DNA of 64,000 nt from Zavarzinia compransoris. Lineage in GTDB: Bacteria > Pseudomonadota > Alphaproteobacteria > Zavarziniales > Zavarziniaceae. Below, piece after piece: positions 38,773-48,924 of this stretch. The notes beneath the pieces are model-generated. The model was not told where the DNA came from, did not search any database, and saw nothing but the letters and a program-made list of their open reading frames with translations. Location of the stretch: positions 131,085 through 195,084 of the forward strand of contig NZ_QGLF01000001.1 in the NCBI RefSeq assembly GCF_003173055.1, read 5' to 3'. The number at the start of each line of letters is the position of its first letter. Within the stretch, counting starts at the first letter, position 1. The position numbers and the translations under genes are program-made.

Positions 38773-39102
38773 GATGGCGCTGTGCGAAAGCGTGGTCGCG
38801 GCGGTCGAGGATCAGGCCAAGCGCCACCAATTCTCCCGCGTGCGCCGCGTCCGCCTGGAAATCGGCCGGTTTGCCGGGGTCGAGATCGCGGCGCTGCGCT
38901 TCGGCTTCGATGTCGTCGCCCGCGGCACCCTGTGCGAGGGGGCGGAACTCGCGATCCTGGAGCCGCCGGGCGAGGCCTGGTGCTTCGACTGCTCGGCCAC
39001 CGTCGCCCTCGACGGCAGGCTCGATCCCTGTCCGGCCTGCGGCGGCCAGCGCCTGCAACCGGTCAGCGGCACCCAAATGACCATCAAGGACCTGGAGGTG
39101 GA

Positions 39103-39106
<4 letters not shown>
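38765..39106 (+). CDS. hypA2: Nickel-insertion protein HypA (copy 2, hup cluster)
   Basis: A 113-aa HypA with MHEMAL at the N-terminus (Ni ligand His2) and the zinc-site pairs CFDC (about residues 73-76) and CPAC (about 89-92). It begins inside the end of hupK, overlapping by 8 bp, and shares ATGA with hypB2. It differs strongly from copy 1 at 9517, so the two probably serve different large subunits. Confidence 0.94.
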
Positions 39107-40082
<976 letters not shown>

Positions 40083-40083
<1 letters not shown>

Positions 40084-41540
40084 TGGCGAACCGCCCCGCC
40101 GTCCTGGTCGTCGACGACGAGCCCCGCTCGGTCGAGGTCATCGCCCGTGTCCTCGACGAAGAGTTCGATATCCTGACGGCGACCGCGGCGGAGGCGGCCC
40201 TGCGCCTGCTGGAAAGCCAATGGGTCCAGGTCGTGCTGGCGGACCAGCGCATGCCGGGCATGACCGGGGTCGAACTTCTGGCCCAGGTGCGCGAACGTTG
40301 GCCCGACGTCGCCCGCATCCTGATCACCGGCTATACCGACCCGGACGACATGATCCGGGCGATCAACGAGGCGGGGATCTACCAGTTCGTCGCCAAGCCC
40401 TGGCATCCCGATCAATTGCTGCTGACGGTGCGCAATGCCGCCCGCATGTTCAGCCTGCAACGCGAGCACGACCGGCTGTCGATCGAGATGAAGCTGCTCG
40501 GCCCGACGCTGGAAACCCGTCTCGCCAGCCGGCGCGACAAGATCCGCAAGGGCTTCCATTTCGACACGCTGATCCGCGCGACCGGCAGCCCCCTGGACGA
40601 GACCTGCCGCGTTGCCGCCCAGGTCGCCACCTTCGACGTGCCGGTGCTGATCCTCGGCGAAACGGGGACCGGCAAGGAATTGCTCGCCCGCGCCATCCAC
40701 TACGGCAGCCTGCGTGCCGAGCGGCCGTTCCAGGCGGAGAACTGCGGCGCGATCCCGGACGAACTGCTCGAATCCGAATTGTTCGGTCACAAGCGCGGCG
40801 CCTTCACCGGGGCGGTGGCCAACCGGGTCGGGCTGCTGGAACAGGCGGACGGCGGCACCGTCTTCCTTGACGAGATCGGCGATATTTCGCCGGCCTTCCA
40901 GGTCAAGCTGCTGCGCTTCCTGCAGGAGGGCGAGATCCGGCCCGTCGGCTCGAACGAATCGCGGCAGGTGAATGTGCGGGTCATCGCCGCCACCCACCGC
41001 GACCTCGCGGCCGAGGTCGCGGCCGGCCGCTTCCGCCAGGATCTCTACTACCGCCTGTCCGCCATGGTGCTCGACGTTCCGCCCCTGCGGCGCCGGCCGG
41101 GCGACGTCCGCCTGCTGGCGGAAGCGGTGCTGGCCCAGCTCTCCGCCACCCACGGCAAGGCGGTGAAGGGCCTGAGCGAGGATGCGCTCGCCTGCCTCGA
41201 AGCCTATGACTGGCCGGGCAATGTGCGCGAATTGCAGAACGAACTGACCCGCGCCCTGGTGCTGGCCGACCGGGACCGGCTGGGGCCGGAACTCCTCTCG
41301 CCCCGGGTGCTGGCCGGCGCGGCCCGGCGCGAAGACCCGATCCGGGTCGCCGGCACCGACAGCGGCCCCTTGCGCGACCGGGTGGAGCGGGTGGAAGCGG
41401 CGATCCTGCTCGAAACCCTGCTCCGCTACCGCTGGAACAAGAGCAAGGCGGCCAAGGAACTGGGCCTGTCCCGCGTCGGCCTGCGCGCCAAGCTGGAACG
41501 CTACGGCCTCGCCCCCGGCAGCACCACCCGCTCGCACTGA
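40083..41540 (+). CDS. hupR: Sigma-54-dependent response regulator HupR/HoxA
   Basis: A 485-aa NtrC-family activator. Receiver domain (about 1-125: VVDDEPRS acidic pocket, phospho-acceptor Asp in LADQRMPGMTG, Lys in FVAKPW). AAA+ domain (about 165-400: Walker A GETGTGKE, RGAFTGAV sigma-54 loop, Walker B VFLDEIGD, ATHRDL). Fis-type HTH at the C-terminus (KSKAAKELGLSRVGLRAKL). HupT should control its phosphorylation in response to H2; in this family the unphosphorylated form is usually active. Likely targets are the promoters at 30828 and 34654. Confidence 0.94.
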
Positions 41541-42929
41541 TCAGACGACGGCCCGGGCCGACAGGGCGGGGGGCTGGTTCAGCAGGCCCAGAAGGCGCAG
41601 CAAGCCGTCTTCCAGCACATCCCGGTCCGGTGCAACGCCGAGCGACAGGCGCACCGCTTCCGGCGCTGGGCCCAGGGCGAAGGCGGCTGCAGGCGCGATG
41701 GAAATCCCCGCGCGCCCGGCGTGATCGGCGAAATCCACCGCCCGCCAGGGCGCGGGCAGGGGCAGCCACAGGTGGTGGCCGCCCGGCGCGGCCCGGTGCT
41801 CGTAGGGCGCCAGAAGGGCGGCGGCCAGGGCTTGGCGCGCCTCGTTCTCGCGGCGGATCGCCGCGCCCAGGTGCGCCAGCGTGCCGTCCCGGATCCAGCG
41901 GCTGGCCAGCGCCGCCAGCAGCGGCGGCGCCATCAGCACGCTCGCCCGCAACATGCCGGCAAGGCGCAGCGCCGCCCCCGCCCCGGGCGCGACGACATAG
42001 GCGGTGCGCAGCGCCGGCGTCGCGCATTTCGCCAGGGTGGCGATATGCCAGGTGATCTCCCCGGCGATGGCCGCGACCGGCGGGATGTCGTCCGCCAGCA
42101 GGGGGGAATAGGGATCGTCCTCGATGATCGCCACGCCATGGTGCCGGGCCGTCGCCGCCAGCGCCTGGCGCCGGGCCAGCGGCAGGGTGGCCGTGGTCGG
42201 ATTGTCGATCGCCGGCACCAGATAGAGCGCGCGGGGCGCCCGTTCCCGGCAGGCGCGTTCGAACGCCTCGGGCAGGATGCCGTCGTCGTCCATGGCCAGC
42301 GGGATCAGGTTCAGCCCCTGGGCGGCGGCGATCGCCTTGAGGCCGGGATAGGTGAGGGCGCTCGCCGCCAGATCGTCGCCCGGCTTCAGCAGCAGGGCGC
42401 ACAGGGCATGCAGCGCGGCCTGGGCGCCGGCGGTGACCACGATCCGCTCCGCCCCCGGCCGCTCCACCCGCGGGCCGAGCCAGAGCGCCGCCGCCTCCCG
42501 GTCCGGGGCGGCGCCCGCGCTGTCCTGATAATGCAGGCTGAAGGGGCCGCGCGGCCCCGCCATCAGGCGGGCGAGGTCGCGGGGGATCAAGGTGCAGAGG
42601 TCGATCCCTGCCGGGGGCGAGGGGATGTTCATGCCGAGGTCGATCAGCCCGGCGGGCGCTTCCGCCGCCTCACCCGCATCCGGCCGGGGCTGGCCGGCGC
42701 TGATGAAAGTGCCGCGGCCGGCATGGGCCGCCACCAGCCCGCGGCGGCGCGCTTCGTTGAAGGCGCGGGTCACCGTGGTCAGGTCGACCCCCAGGGCTTC
42801 CGCGATCGCGCGCTGGGGCGGCAGGCGCTCGCCCCGGGCGATCCGGCCGGCGCCGATATCGGCCTCCAGCGCCTCGACGATGCCGAGATATTTCAGGGCT
42901 GCGCCGGCGCCCAGTCGGGGCTGCCACAT
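41541..42929 (-). CDS. MocR/PdxR-type transcriptional regulator (GntR HTH + aminotransferase-like domain)
   Basis: A 462-aa regulator. N-terminal GntR-type winged HTH (about 10-80: [35 protein letters not shown]) is fused to a fold-type I aminotransferase-like domain (about 110-455). The latter keeps a PLP-lysine context [15 protein letters not shown] near residue 310 and the [11 protein letters not shown] segment. Such proteins sense PLP or amino-compound adducts. It is divergent from the DUF983 gene and abuts hupR head-on with no intervening base. The target pathway is not evident from neighbours. Confidence 0.9.
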   Translation of the reverse strand: MWQPRLGAGAALKYLGIVEALEADIGAGRIARGERLPPQRAIAEALGVDLTTVTRAFNEARRRGLVAAHAGRGTFISAGQPRPDAGEAAEAPAGLIDLGMNIPSPPAGIDLCTLIPRDLARLMAGPRGPFSLHYQDSAGAAPDREAAALWLGPRVERPGAERIVVTAGAQAALHALCALLLKPGDDLAASALTYPGLKAIAAAQGLNLIPLAMDDDGILPEAFERACRERAPRALYLVPAIDNPTTATLPLARRQALAATARHHGVAIIEDDPYSPLLADDIPPVAAIAGEITWHIATLAKCATPALRTAYVVAPGAGAALRLAGMLRASVLMAPPLLAALASRWIRDGTLAHLGAAIRRENEARQALAAALLAPYEHRAAPGGHHLWLPLPAPWRAVDFADHAGRAGISIAPAAAFALGPAPEAVRLSLGVAPDRDVLEDGLLRLLGLLNQPPALSARAVV

Positions 42930-42950
42930 TGTCCGGCTCCATTGTATGGA

Positions 42951-43078
42951 TCTGATCCGGCGTAGAGCCTGACATGGATGGATTTTCCAGGCAAGCCCTG
43001 GCCATGCGCGGGACGCGTGGCCATAAATCCATTCAATCATGGCAAATTGTCTTGAAATTGTATGGTTTATGTATGGAT
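42951..43078. repeat. Repeated ATTGTATGG-type motif, candidate MocR operator
   Basis: Between the MocR gene and the DUF983 gene, related 9-11-bp words recur: ATTGTATGGA (42951-42960), ATTGAATGGAT on the minus strand (43027-43037), ATTGTATGG (43057-43065) and ATGTATGGAT (43069-43078). MocR regulators typically bind direct repeats in the divergent promoter, so autoregulation is likely. Confidence 0.55.
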
Positions 43079-43121
43079 ATGATTGCGACTGTCCGCGAGC
43101 AATGAACAGGAGGGCCGCCTC

Positions 43122-43502
43122 ATGAGCCAGGAAACCGAATGGCCGCCGCTGGCGCCGATGCAGGTCGGCATTCGCGGCCTCTGTCCGCGCTGCGGCCAGG
43201 GCCGCCTGTTCAAGGGTTTCCTGACCCTGCGCAAATCCTGCGAGCATTGCGGGCTGGATTTTTCCTTTGCCGATCCGGCGGACGGGCCAGCCTTTTTCGT
43301 CATCTGCTTCGGCTGCGTGCCCTCGGTCATCTTCGCCCTCTGGCTGGAAGTGGCCTTCACGGCGCCCTATTGGGTGCATCTGGTCACTACCCTGCCGGTG
43401 ATGCTGCTCACCTGCCTGCCGCCGCTCCGCCCCTTGAAGGGCTGGCTGGTGGCCAGCCAGTATTTCTACAAGGCGGAACCGGGGCGCCTGGCGGAAGACT
43501 AG
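43122..43502 (+). CDS. DUF983 family membrane protein
   Basis: A 126-aa protein. A cytoplasmic zinc-ribbon-like part comes first, with Cys pairs CPRCGQG (about 21-27) and CEHCGLDF (about 38-45), then two membrane segments (about 57-78 and 85-103, either side of an aromatic WVH turn). This is the DUF983 layout common in alphaproteobacteria; its function is unknown, although it often lies near cytochrome oxidase genes elsewhere. AGGAGGGCC precedes the ATG. Its stop overlaps the convergent ferredoxin gene. Confidence 0.88.
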   Translation: MSQETEWPPLAPMQVGIRGLCPRCGQGRLFKGFLTLRKSCEHCGLDFSFADPADGPAFFVICFGCVPSVIFALWLEVAFTAPYWVHLVTTLPVMLLTCLPPLRPLKGWLVASQYFYKAEPGRLAED

Positions 43503-43813
43503 CGCCCGGGCAGGCCCCAGGCCCTGGTCATCTTGCCGATCACGCGGATGCAGAGGTCGCCTTCGGGCCGGATGCGGCAGGCCAGCACCCGGCCCTGGCG
43601 GAGGTCGTCCTCGCTGACATGGGCGCGGCTCATCACCTCAGGGGTAAAGGTGCCTTCCAGCACCTCGATCTTGCACACGCCGCAGCCGCCGCCCCGGCAG
43701 CCGGCGGGAATGCCCCGCCGGCCCAGGCGCACCATGCCGTCCAGCACCGATTGGCTGTCCGCGCAGGGGAATTCCTCGCCGGTATCGGTGATGGTGATGC
43801 GGTGGCCGCTCAT
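43499..43813 (-). CDS. Plant-type [2Fe-2S] ferredoxin (XylT/DmpQ-like)
   Basis: A 104-aa ferredoxin with the pattern C-x4-C-x2-C ([10 protein letters not shown], about residues 39-48) and a fourth Cys near 78 (LACRI). XylT/DmpQ ferredoxins re-reduce the Fe(III) of catechol 2,3-dioxygenase when it is inactivated by substituted catechols. Here the gene is last in the lower-pathway operon rather than next to the dioxygenase gene, which is 17 kb away. It overlaps the tautomerase-like gene (ATGA). It could alternatively serve another oxygenase. Confidence 0.87.
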   Translation of the reverse strand: MSGHRITITDTGEEFPCADSQSVLDGMVRLGRRGIPAGCRGGGCGVCKIEVLEGTFTPEVMSRAHVSEDDLRQGRVLACRIRPEGDLCIRVIGKMTRAWGLPGR

Positions 43814-44232
43814 GCGGTTTCGCGCCGGGTGAAGGCTTCGATGTCGGCATGCCGGAGGTCGGCGGCCATGCGCCCGCCGATGGCCCATTCTTCCGGCTGC
43901 ACGCGCTTGCAATGGCCCCGCACCAGGGACCGCTCGACCCCGAGAAGCCGCACCACGAGGTCGGTGAAACCGGCCAGCAGGTGCTGGCGCTGCTCCAGCG
44001 GCCGGCCTTCCAGCACCAGGAATTCGAAATAGGGGGCCGGGGTGCCGCCCGCGTCCATCATGGTGCCGGCAACCGCGACACGGTGGCGGGGATAGGCGAC
44101 GATGAAGGCGCGCACCCGGTCCATCGGGCATTGCAGACCTTCGGCATAGAGTGTCGAGGCCTCGATCAGCAGGGCCCGTTCCTGTTCGGGGCTGGCCGTG
44201 CCTTCGGCCAGATGGAAGTGAATGATCGGCAT
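43810..44232 (-). CDS. Tautomerase-superfamily protein with two fused domains
   Basis: A 140-aa protein starting MPIIHF, giving the catalytic Pro1 after Met removal. Residues 1-59 form one beta-alpha-beta tautomerase unit, and residues about 66-130 form a second (PYFEFLVLEGRPLEQRQ). That is the arrangement of the longer, trimeric members (CaaD- or MSAD-like) rather than the 62-77-residue 4-oxalocrotonate tautomerase. A true 4-OT gene is also present (47072). Its substrate is unknown; its place in the meta operon suggests isomerisation of a dienol or side-product. Confidence 0.78.
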   Translation of the reverse strand: MPIIHFHLAEGTASPEQERALLIEASTLYAEGLQCPMDRVRAFIVAYPRHRVAVAGTMMDAGGTPAPYFEFLVLEGRPLEQRQHLLAGFTDLVVRLLGVERSLVRGHCKRVQPEEWAIGGRMAADLRHADIEAFTRRETA

Positions 44233-44282
44233 GTCCGCCTCCCGACGGTTCGTTCTTGTTGTGGTGGGGGGAGAGGGGAAGG

Positions 44283-45029
44283 TCAGGGCAAGCCGCGCCG
44301 CCGTCCCGCATCCAGCATCAGGGTGCTGCCGGTCATGGCCCCTGCCTCGGGCGCCAGCAGCAGGGAAACCGCCCAGGCGACCTCGGCCGGATCGGTCAGG
44401 GTGCCGGTGGACGATTCCCGTCTCATGCCCTCGATCACCTCGGCCGCCGTGGTGCCGCGCCGTTCCGCCTCCAGCGCCGCGATGCGCCACAGGCGTTCGG
44501 TATCGGCCGGGCCGGGCGCGATGACATGGGCGGTGATGCCGCGCGGGCCGAGCGCGAGGCTCAATTGCCGGGCAAGGTTGATCACGGCGGCATTGGCGAC
44601 GCCGGGGGCGGCCGCATGAGGGGCCGGTTCCAGCCCGTAATGCCCGGCGATGGCGACAAGGCGCGAGCCCGCCTCCAGCCGGTGATCGATGGCGCGGGCG
44701 AGGCGCAGCAGGCCGCCCGCCTTGAGGTTCACCGCCTGGGCCAGGGCATCGGTGGCGACGGTGGCGACACTGCCCGGCGCCGACAGGCCGGGGCCATGCA
44801 CGGCGATCCGGACCGGGCCGGCGGGCAGGGCGGCGCGGAGGCGCGGGATCGCCTTGTCGTCCGCGATGTCGGCGGTGCAGGCGATCAGGCCGGGGTGGCG
44901 GTCGGCGAGTGCCTCCAGCGCCTGGAAGCTGCGCCCGACCGCCACCACCGCCAGCCCGTCCCGGATCAGCCGGGCGACGATGGCTTCGCCGAAGGCGCCG
45001 GCGGCGCCGATGACGACGGCGGTGCCCAC
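44283..45029 (-). CDS. Short-chain dehydrogenase/reductase-like protein lacking the catalytic Tyr/Lys
   Basis: A 248-aa SDR-fold protein. The nucleotide motif is present in modified form (VIGAAGAFGEAIV, about residues 6-18), as are NLKAGGLLRLAR and the C-terminal GSTLMLDAG. However, the region that should carry YxxxK reads AAPGVANAAVINLARQL: by alignment Tyr becomes Pro and Lys becomes Asn, and the Ser before it is Ala (VAIAGHYG). Normal oxidoreductase activity is therefore doubtful. Seven base pairs from dmpG, it sits within the meta-pathway operon. It may have a binding or structural role, or use different chemistry. Confidence 0.8.
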   Translation of the reverse strand: MGTAVVIGAAGAFGEAIVARLIRDGLAVVAVGRSFQALEALADRHPGLIACTADIADDKAIPRLRAALPAGPVRIAVHGPGLSAPGSVATVATDALAQAVNLKAGGLLRLARAIDHRLEAGSRLVAIAGHYGLEPAPHAAAPGVANAAVINLARQLSLALGPRGITAHVIAPGPADTERLWRIAALEAERRGTTAAEVIEGMRRESSTGTLTDPAEVAWAVSLLLAPEAGAMTGSTLMLDAGRRRGLP

Positions 45030-45036
45030 GCCGGTC

Positions 45037-46146
45037 TCAGGCCCCCGCCAGGGTGGTTTCGGCCAGGGCGGGCTCGGTCAACAGGCCGCGGGCCTTGGCC
45101 ATGGTCATGGCGGTGTCCTGGATCATGTCTTCCTGGCCGCCGATCATCTTCTTGCGGCCCAGTTCGATCAGGATGTCGCGGGCCGGAATGCCATAGGCAT
45201 TGGCGGCCTTCTTCGCATGCAGCAGGAAGGTGGAATAGACCCCGGCAAAGCCCAGCGTCAGCGATTCCCGGTCCACCCGCACCAGATGGTCCATCATGGG
45301 CAGGACGATGTCCTCGGCCGTGTCCATCAGCTTGAACAGGTCGATGCCGGTCTCGATCCCCATGCGGTCGCAGACGGCGGCGAAAACCTCCAGCGGCGTA
45401 TTGCCGGCCCCGGCGCCGAGGCCGCCGACCGAACCGTCGATCCGGCTGGCACCGGCCTCGATCGCGGCGATCGAATTGGCGATGCCCATGCCGAGGTTAT
45501 GGTGGCCGTGGAAACCGATCTCGGTTTCGGGTTTCAGCACGTCGCGCAGCGCCGTAACCCGTTCCTTCACATCGTCCGGCAGCATGTAGCCGGCGGAATC
45601 GGTGACATAGACCGTCTGCGCGCCATAGGATTCCATCAGCTTGCCCTGTTTCGCGATGCCGGCGGCATCGTTCAGATGGGCCATCATCAGGAAGCCGGTG
45701 GTATCCATGCCCAGCTTGCGGGCATAGGCGATATGCTGGGGCGAAGTATCCGCCTCGGTGCAATGGGTGGCGACATGGACGCTGCGCGCGCCGGCGTCGA
45801 AGGCTTCCTGAAGTTCCTTCATGGTGCCGAGGCCGGGGATCAGCAGGACCGAGACCTTGGCCTGCGTCATCCGTCCTGCGACGGCGGCAATATAGGCCTG
45901 GTTGCTGGCCAGGGCGAAACCGTGCTGCACCGAATTGCCGCCCAGCCCGGCGCCATGGGTGACCTGGATATAGGGCATGCCCGCGTCGTCCAGCGCGCCG
46001 GCCAGCGTCACCATCTGCTCGACGCTGATCTGCTCGCGCTTGGCATGCATGCCGTCGCGCAGGCACATGTCGTGGAGGGCGACCTTGCGGCCCTTCAGGT
46101 TGCTGGTCCCCTTCAGGTTGCTGGTCCCCTTCAGGTTGCTGGTCAT
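45037..46146 (-). CDS. dmpG: 4-hydroxy-2-oxovalerate aldolase (DmpG)
   Basis: A 369-aa class II aldolase splitting 4-hydroxy-2-oxovalerate to pyruvate and acetaldehyde. The core begins [15 protein letters not shown] (metal Asp and catalytic base region), with [19 protein letters not shown] (metal His pair) and [12 protein letters not shown]. Acetaldehyde is channelled to DmpF. Unusually, the N-terminus before the core is three copies of the hexapeptide TSNLKG, encoded by three perfect 18-bp repeats. Overlap ATGA with dmpF. Confidence 0.96.
   Translation of the reverse strand: MTSNLKGTSNLKGTSNLKGRKVALHDMCLRDGMHAKREQISVEQMVTLAGALDDAGMPYIQVTHGAGLGGNSVQHGFALASNQAYIAAVAGRMTQAKVSVLLIPGLGTMKELQEAFDAGARSVHVATHCTEADTSPQHIAYARKLGMDTTGFLMMAHLNDAAGIAKQGKLMESYGAQTVYVTDSAGYMLPDDVKERVTALRDVLKPETEIGFHGHHNLGMGIANSIAAIEAGASRIDGSVGGLGAGAGNTPLEVFAAVCDRMGIETGIDLFKLMDTAEDIVLPMMDHLVRVDRESLTLGFAGVYSTFLLHAKKAANAYGIPARDILIELGRKKMIGGQEDMIQDTAMTMAKARGLLTEPALAETTLAGA
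46091..46144 (-). repeat. Three perfect tandem 18-bp repeats inside the dmpG start
   Basis: The plus-strand unit CCCTTCAGGTTGCTGGTC occurs at 46091-46108, 46109-46126 and 46127-46144 without a mismatch. It encodes TSNLKG three times directly after the start Met of DmpG. Copy number can change by slippage without altering the frame. Confidence 0.97.
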
Positions 46147-47075
46147 TGGGCGGCCTCCGTCGCGGCGCTGCGGGTCGGTTCGAGGGTCAGGGTGCCGGCG
46201 ATGATTTCCTCGGCGAAAAGCTCGGCGGTGCGGGTCGCGGCGGCGGTCATGATGTCGAGGTTACCGGCATAGGTCGGCAGGTAATCGCCAAGGCCCTTCA
46301 CTTCCATGAAGACCGAGACTTTGTCGCCCTCGAAGGCGGGGCCGTTCACCAGCCGGTAGCCGGGGACGTATTTCTGCACTTCCCCGATCATCTGCAGCAC
46401 CGAGCGGGTGATGGCGTCGCGGTCCGGCGCCTCGTCGGTCAGGCAATAGATGGTGTTGCGCATGATCATCGGCGGTTCCGCCGGGTTGATGATGGCCAGT
46501 GCCTTGCCCTTGCGCGCACCGCCCACGATCTCGATCGCGTTCGAGGTCGTATAGGTGAATTCATCGAGATTGGCGCGGGTGCCGGGCCCGATGGATTTCG
46601 AGGCGAGGCTGGCCACGATCTCGGCATAGCGCACCCCCTGCACCCGGGCGACGGCATGGACGATCGGGATCGTCGCCTGCCCGGCGCAGGAGATCATGTT
46701 GAGGTTCATGACCTTCTGCGCGGTATAACTCTTCAGGTTCACCGGCGGCACGCACAGCGGCCCGATGGCGGCCGGCGTCAGGTCGATCATCATGACGCCG
46801 AGCGCGTTCAGCTTGCGGCTGTTCTCGGCATGGACATAGGCCGAGGTCGCGTCGAAGGCGATCTGGATATTGTCTTCAAGGACATGGGGCAGCAGGCCGT
46901 CGACCCCGGCAGCCGTGGTCTTCAGGCCCATGTCGCGGGCCCGCGCCAGGCCCTCGGACTCAGGGTCGATGCCGACCATCCAGACCGGTTCCAGCACCGG
47001 GCTGCGCTTGATCTTGTAGATGAGGTCGGTGCCGATGTTGCCGGAACCGATCAGGGCACAGCGGATCTTGGTCAT
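46143..47075 (-). CDS. dmpF: Acetaldehyde dehydrogenase, acylating (DmpF)
   Basis: A 310-aa enzyme converting acetaldehyde + CoA + NAD to acetyl-CoA. Rossmann motif [12 protein letters not shown] (about residues 7-18), FDATSAYVH, catalytic Cys in [11 protein letters not shown] (about 132-142), and [13 protein letters not shown]. It forms the channeling complex with DmpG encoded next. Length matches the family. It overlaps both neighbours. Confidence 0.96.
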   Translation of the reverse strand: MTKIRCALIGSGNIGTDLIYKIKRSPVLEPVWMVGIDPESEGLARARDMGLKTTAAGVDGLLPHVLEDNIQIAFDATSAYVHAENSRKLNALGVMMIDLTPAAIGPLCVPPVNLKSYTAQKVMNLNMISCAGQATIPIVHAVARVQGVRYAEIVASLASKSIGPGTRANLDEFTYTTSNAIEIVGGARKGKALAIINPAEPPMIMRNTIYCLTDEAPDRDAITRSVLQMIGEVQKYVPGYRLVNGPAFEGDKVSVFMEVKGLGDYLPTYAGNLDIMTAAATRTAELFAEEIIAGTLTLEPTRSAATEAAQ

Positions 47076-47305
47076 GCCGTATGTTCCTTGGCCGCGCCGC
47101 CGTTGAGGGCGAGGGCGTCGATGGTCGGTTTCCGCGCAACGCCGGCGACATAGAATTCGTCCACCCGGTGTTCGGTGATCAGGATGCGGACGGTTTCCGC
47201 CTTCACGCCCAGGGCCTCGACCACGGCATTGGTGACGGCGGTGGCGGCGCGCTGCTTCTGGTCGCTGGTCCGCCCTTCGAGCATGTGCATTTCAATGATG
47301 GGCAT
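47072..47305 (-). CDS. dmpI: 4-oxalocrotonate tautomerase (DmpI)
   Basis: A 77-aa tautomerase starting [12 protein letters not shown], with catalytic Pro1 after Met removal and an Arg at about position 12 (GRTSDQKQ), followed by [17 protein letters not shown]. It interconverts 2-hydroxymuconate and 4-oxalocrotonate. The chain is about 14 residues longer than the classical 62-residue enzyme. It lies between dmpF and dmpH. Confidence 0.95.
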   Translation of the reverse strand: MPIIEMHMLEGRTSDQKQRAATAVTNAVVEALGVKAETVRILITEHRVDEFYVAGVARKPTIDALALNGGAAKEHTA

Positions 47306-47325
47306 CGTGGGGTTCCCTTATGGGG

Positions 47326-48123
47326 TCATTCGACGAAGCGGATGGAGACGGAGCCGAGCGCCTGGAAGCGCGCGGTGACATGATCGCCGGGCTTGACCGG
47401 GATCGCCTCGGTGATGCCGCCGCTGAGTACCAGGCTGCCGGCGGGCAGGCTTTCGCCCAGGTCGTGCAGGATGTTCACCAGCATGGCGACCGCCGCCGCC
47501 GGATGGCCGAGAACGGCGGCGGCGGCGGCGAAGACCATCATCTCGCCGTTCTTTTCCATGACCACGCCGAGGCTGGCGAGATCGAGGTCCGCCGCCCGGC
47601 GCGGCCGGCCGCCGCCGACGAAGAGGGCGGCCGAGCCATTGTCGGCGACCACGCTTTCAAGGTCGAACTTGAAGCCGGAAAAGCGGGAATCGATGATCTC
47701 GATCGCGGGCAGCACGAAATCGGTCGCCGCCAGGACATCCGCCGCCGTGCAGCCGGGGCCCGAAAGGTCGCGTCCGGTCACAAAGGCGACCTCGCATTCG
47801 ACGCGCGGATGAATGAGGCCCTTCACCGAAATATCCGAACCCTCGGGCCGGGCCATGCGGTCGGTCAGGAAACCGATGGAGGGGACATCCACCCCCATCT
47901 GGATCATCTTGGCCTTCGAGGTGAGCCCGGCCTTCCAGCCGACCAGCCTGTGCCCCCGGGCGAGATAGCGGTGGCGCAGCGCCGTCTGCACGGCATAGCC
48001 GTCGGCGATGGTCATGCCCGGGTATTCTTCCGTCAGGCGCGGGATGGCGTTGCCCCGGGTCTGGGCGCCTTCCACCCGCTCGCACAGGCGGATGACGGCT
48101 TCGGCGTTCAGGCTCCGGGTCAT
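47326..48123 (-). CDS. dmpH: 4-oxalocrotonate decarboxylase (DmpH)
   Basis: A 265-aa Mg-dependent decarboxylase giving 2-oxopent-4-enoate. Members of this fold share KxGLTSK (GWKAGLTSKAKMIQMG), the acidic metal site in HPRVECEVAFV and the EIIDSRFSGFKF block, all present. It forms a complex with the homologous hydratase DmpE, encoded immediately before it with an ATGA overlap. Start at 48123 is the overlap ATG. Confidence 0.93.
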   Translation of the reverse strand: MTRSLNAEAVIRLCERVEGAQTRGNAIPRLTEEYPGMTIADGYAVQTALRHRYLARGHRLVGWKAGLTSKAKMIQMGVDVPSIGFLTDRMARPEGSDISVKGLIHPRVECEVAFVTGRDLSGPGCTAADVLAATDFVLPAIEIIDSRFSGFKFDLESVVADNGSAALFVGGGRPRRAADLDLASLGVVMEKNGEMMVFAAAAAVLGHPAAAVAMLVNILHDLGESLPAGSLVLSGGITEAIPVKPGDHVTARFQALGSVSIRFVE

Positions 48124-48917
48124 GCGGCGCTCCTTCCCGAGAAGGCGACTTCGCAAGCGCCAAGGCCGCCGATGGTGCATTTGAGAACATCGCCGTCGGC
48201 AATGGCGACGAGCGAGGATTGGGAGCCGGACAGGATCACCTCGCCCGCCCGGAACGGAATGCCGAGGCGGCCGAGCGTATTGGCCAGCCATGCCACCGCA
48301 TTGGCGGGGGAGCCCTGGACCGCGGCGCCGCAGGCGGTGGAGAAGAGCTCGCCGTTCTTCTCCAGCACCATGCCGGCCAGCGTCAGGTCCAGGTCGCGGG
48401 GATCGGCCTTGGCACTGCCGAGGACATAGACCCCGCAGGAGGCATTGTCGGCGACCGTGTCCTGGATGCGGATCTTCCAGTCGGTGATGCGGGAATCGAC
48501 GATCTCGAAACAGGGCGAGACGTAATCGGTCGCATGGATGACATCCATGGCCGTGATGCCGGGGCCGGTCAGGTCGCGCTTCAGGACGAAGGCGAGTTCC
48601 GCCTCCGCCTTCGGCTGGATCAGGGCGCCGAGATCGATGGTCTCGCCCTCGCGGTAGACCATGCCGGAGGTGAGCTGGCCGAAGTCCGGCTGGTAGACGC
48701 CCAGCAGGTTCTGCACCGCTTTGGACGTGACGCCGATCTTCTTGCCGACGATGGTCTCGCCCGCCTCGAGCCGGCGGGCGATGAACCGGCGCTGGATCCT
48801 GTAGGCATCCTCGATGGTGATCTCGGGGAAGCGTTCGAGCAGCGGGGCCAGGGTATGGCGCCCCTTGAAGGCGTCGAAGAGTTCGTCGCCGCAGCGGTCG
48901 ATGATGTCGTCCCTCAT
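48120..48917 (-). CDS. dmpE: 2-oxopent-4-enoate hydratase (DmpE)
   Basis: A 265-aa hydratase producing 4-hydroxy-2-oxovalerate. Shares the fold with DmpH: KKIGVTSKAVQNLLGVYQPDFG, metal site QPKAEAELAFVLKRDL and EIVDSRITDWKI. The specific LTSGMVYREGE segment is typical of DmpE/XylJ. Starting at 48917 leaves 7 bp to the dmpC stop; an in-frame ATG at 48944 would overlap dmpC and add 9 residues (MSASSCEPA). Confidence 0.94.
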   Translation of the reverse strand: MRDDIIDRCGDELFDAFKGRHTLAPLLERFPEITIEDAYRIQRRFIARRLEAGETIVGKKIGVTSKAVQNLLGVYQPDFGQLTSGMVYREGETIDLGALIQPKAEAELAFVLKRDLTGPGITAMDVIHATDYVSPCFEIVDSRITDWKIRIQDTVADNASCGVYVLGSAKADPRDLDLTLAGMVLEKNGELFSTACGAAVQGSPANAVAWLANTLGRLGIPFRAGEVILSGSQSSLVAIADGDVLKCTIGGLGACEVAFSGRSAA

Positions 48918-48924
48918 GGCCGGC

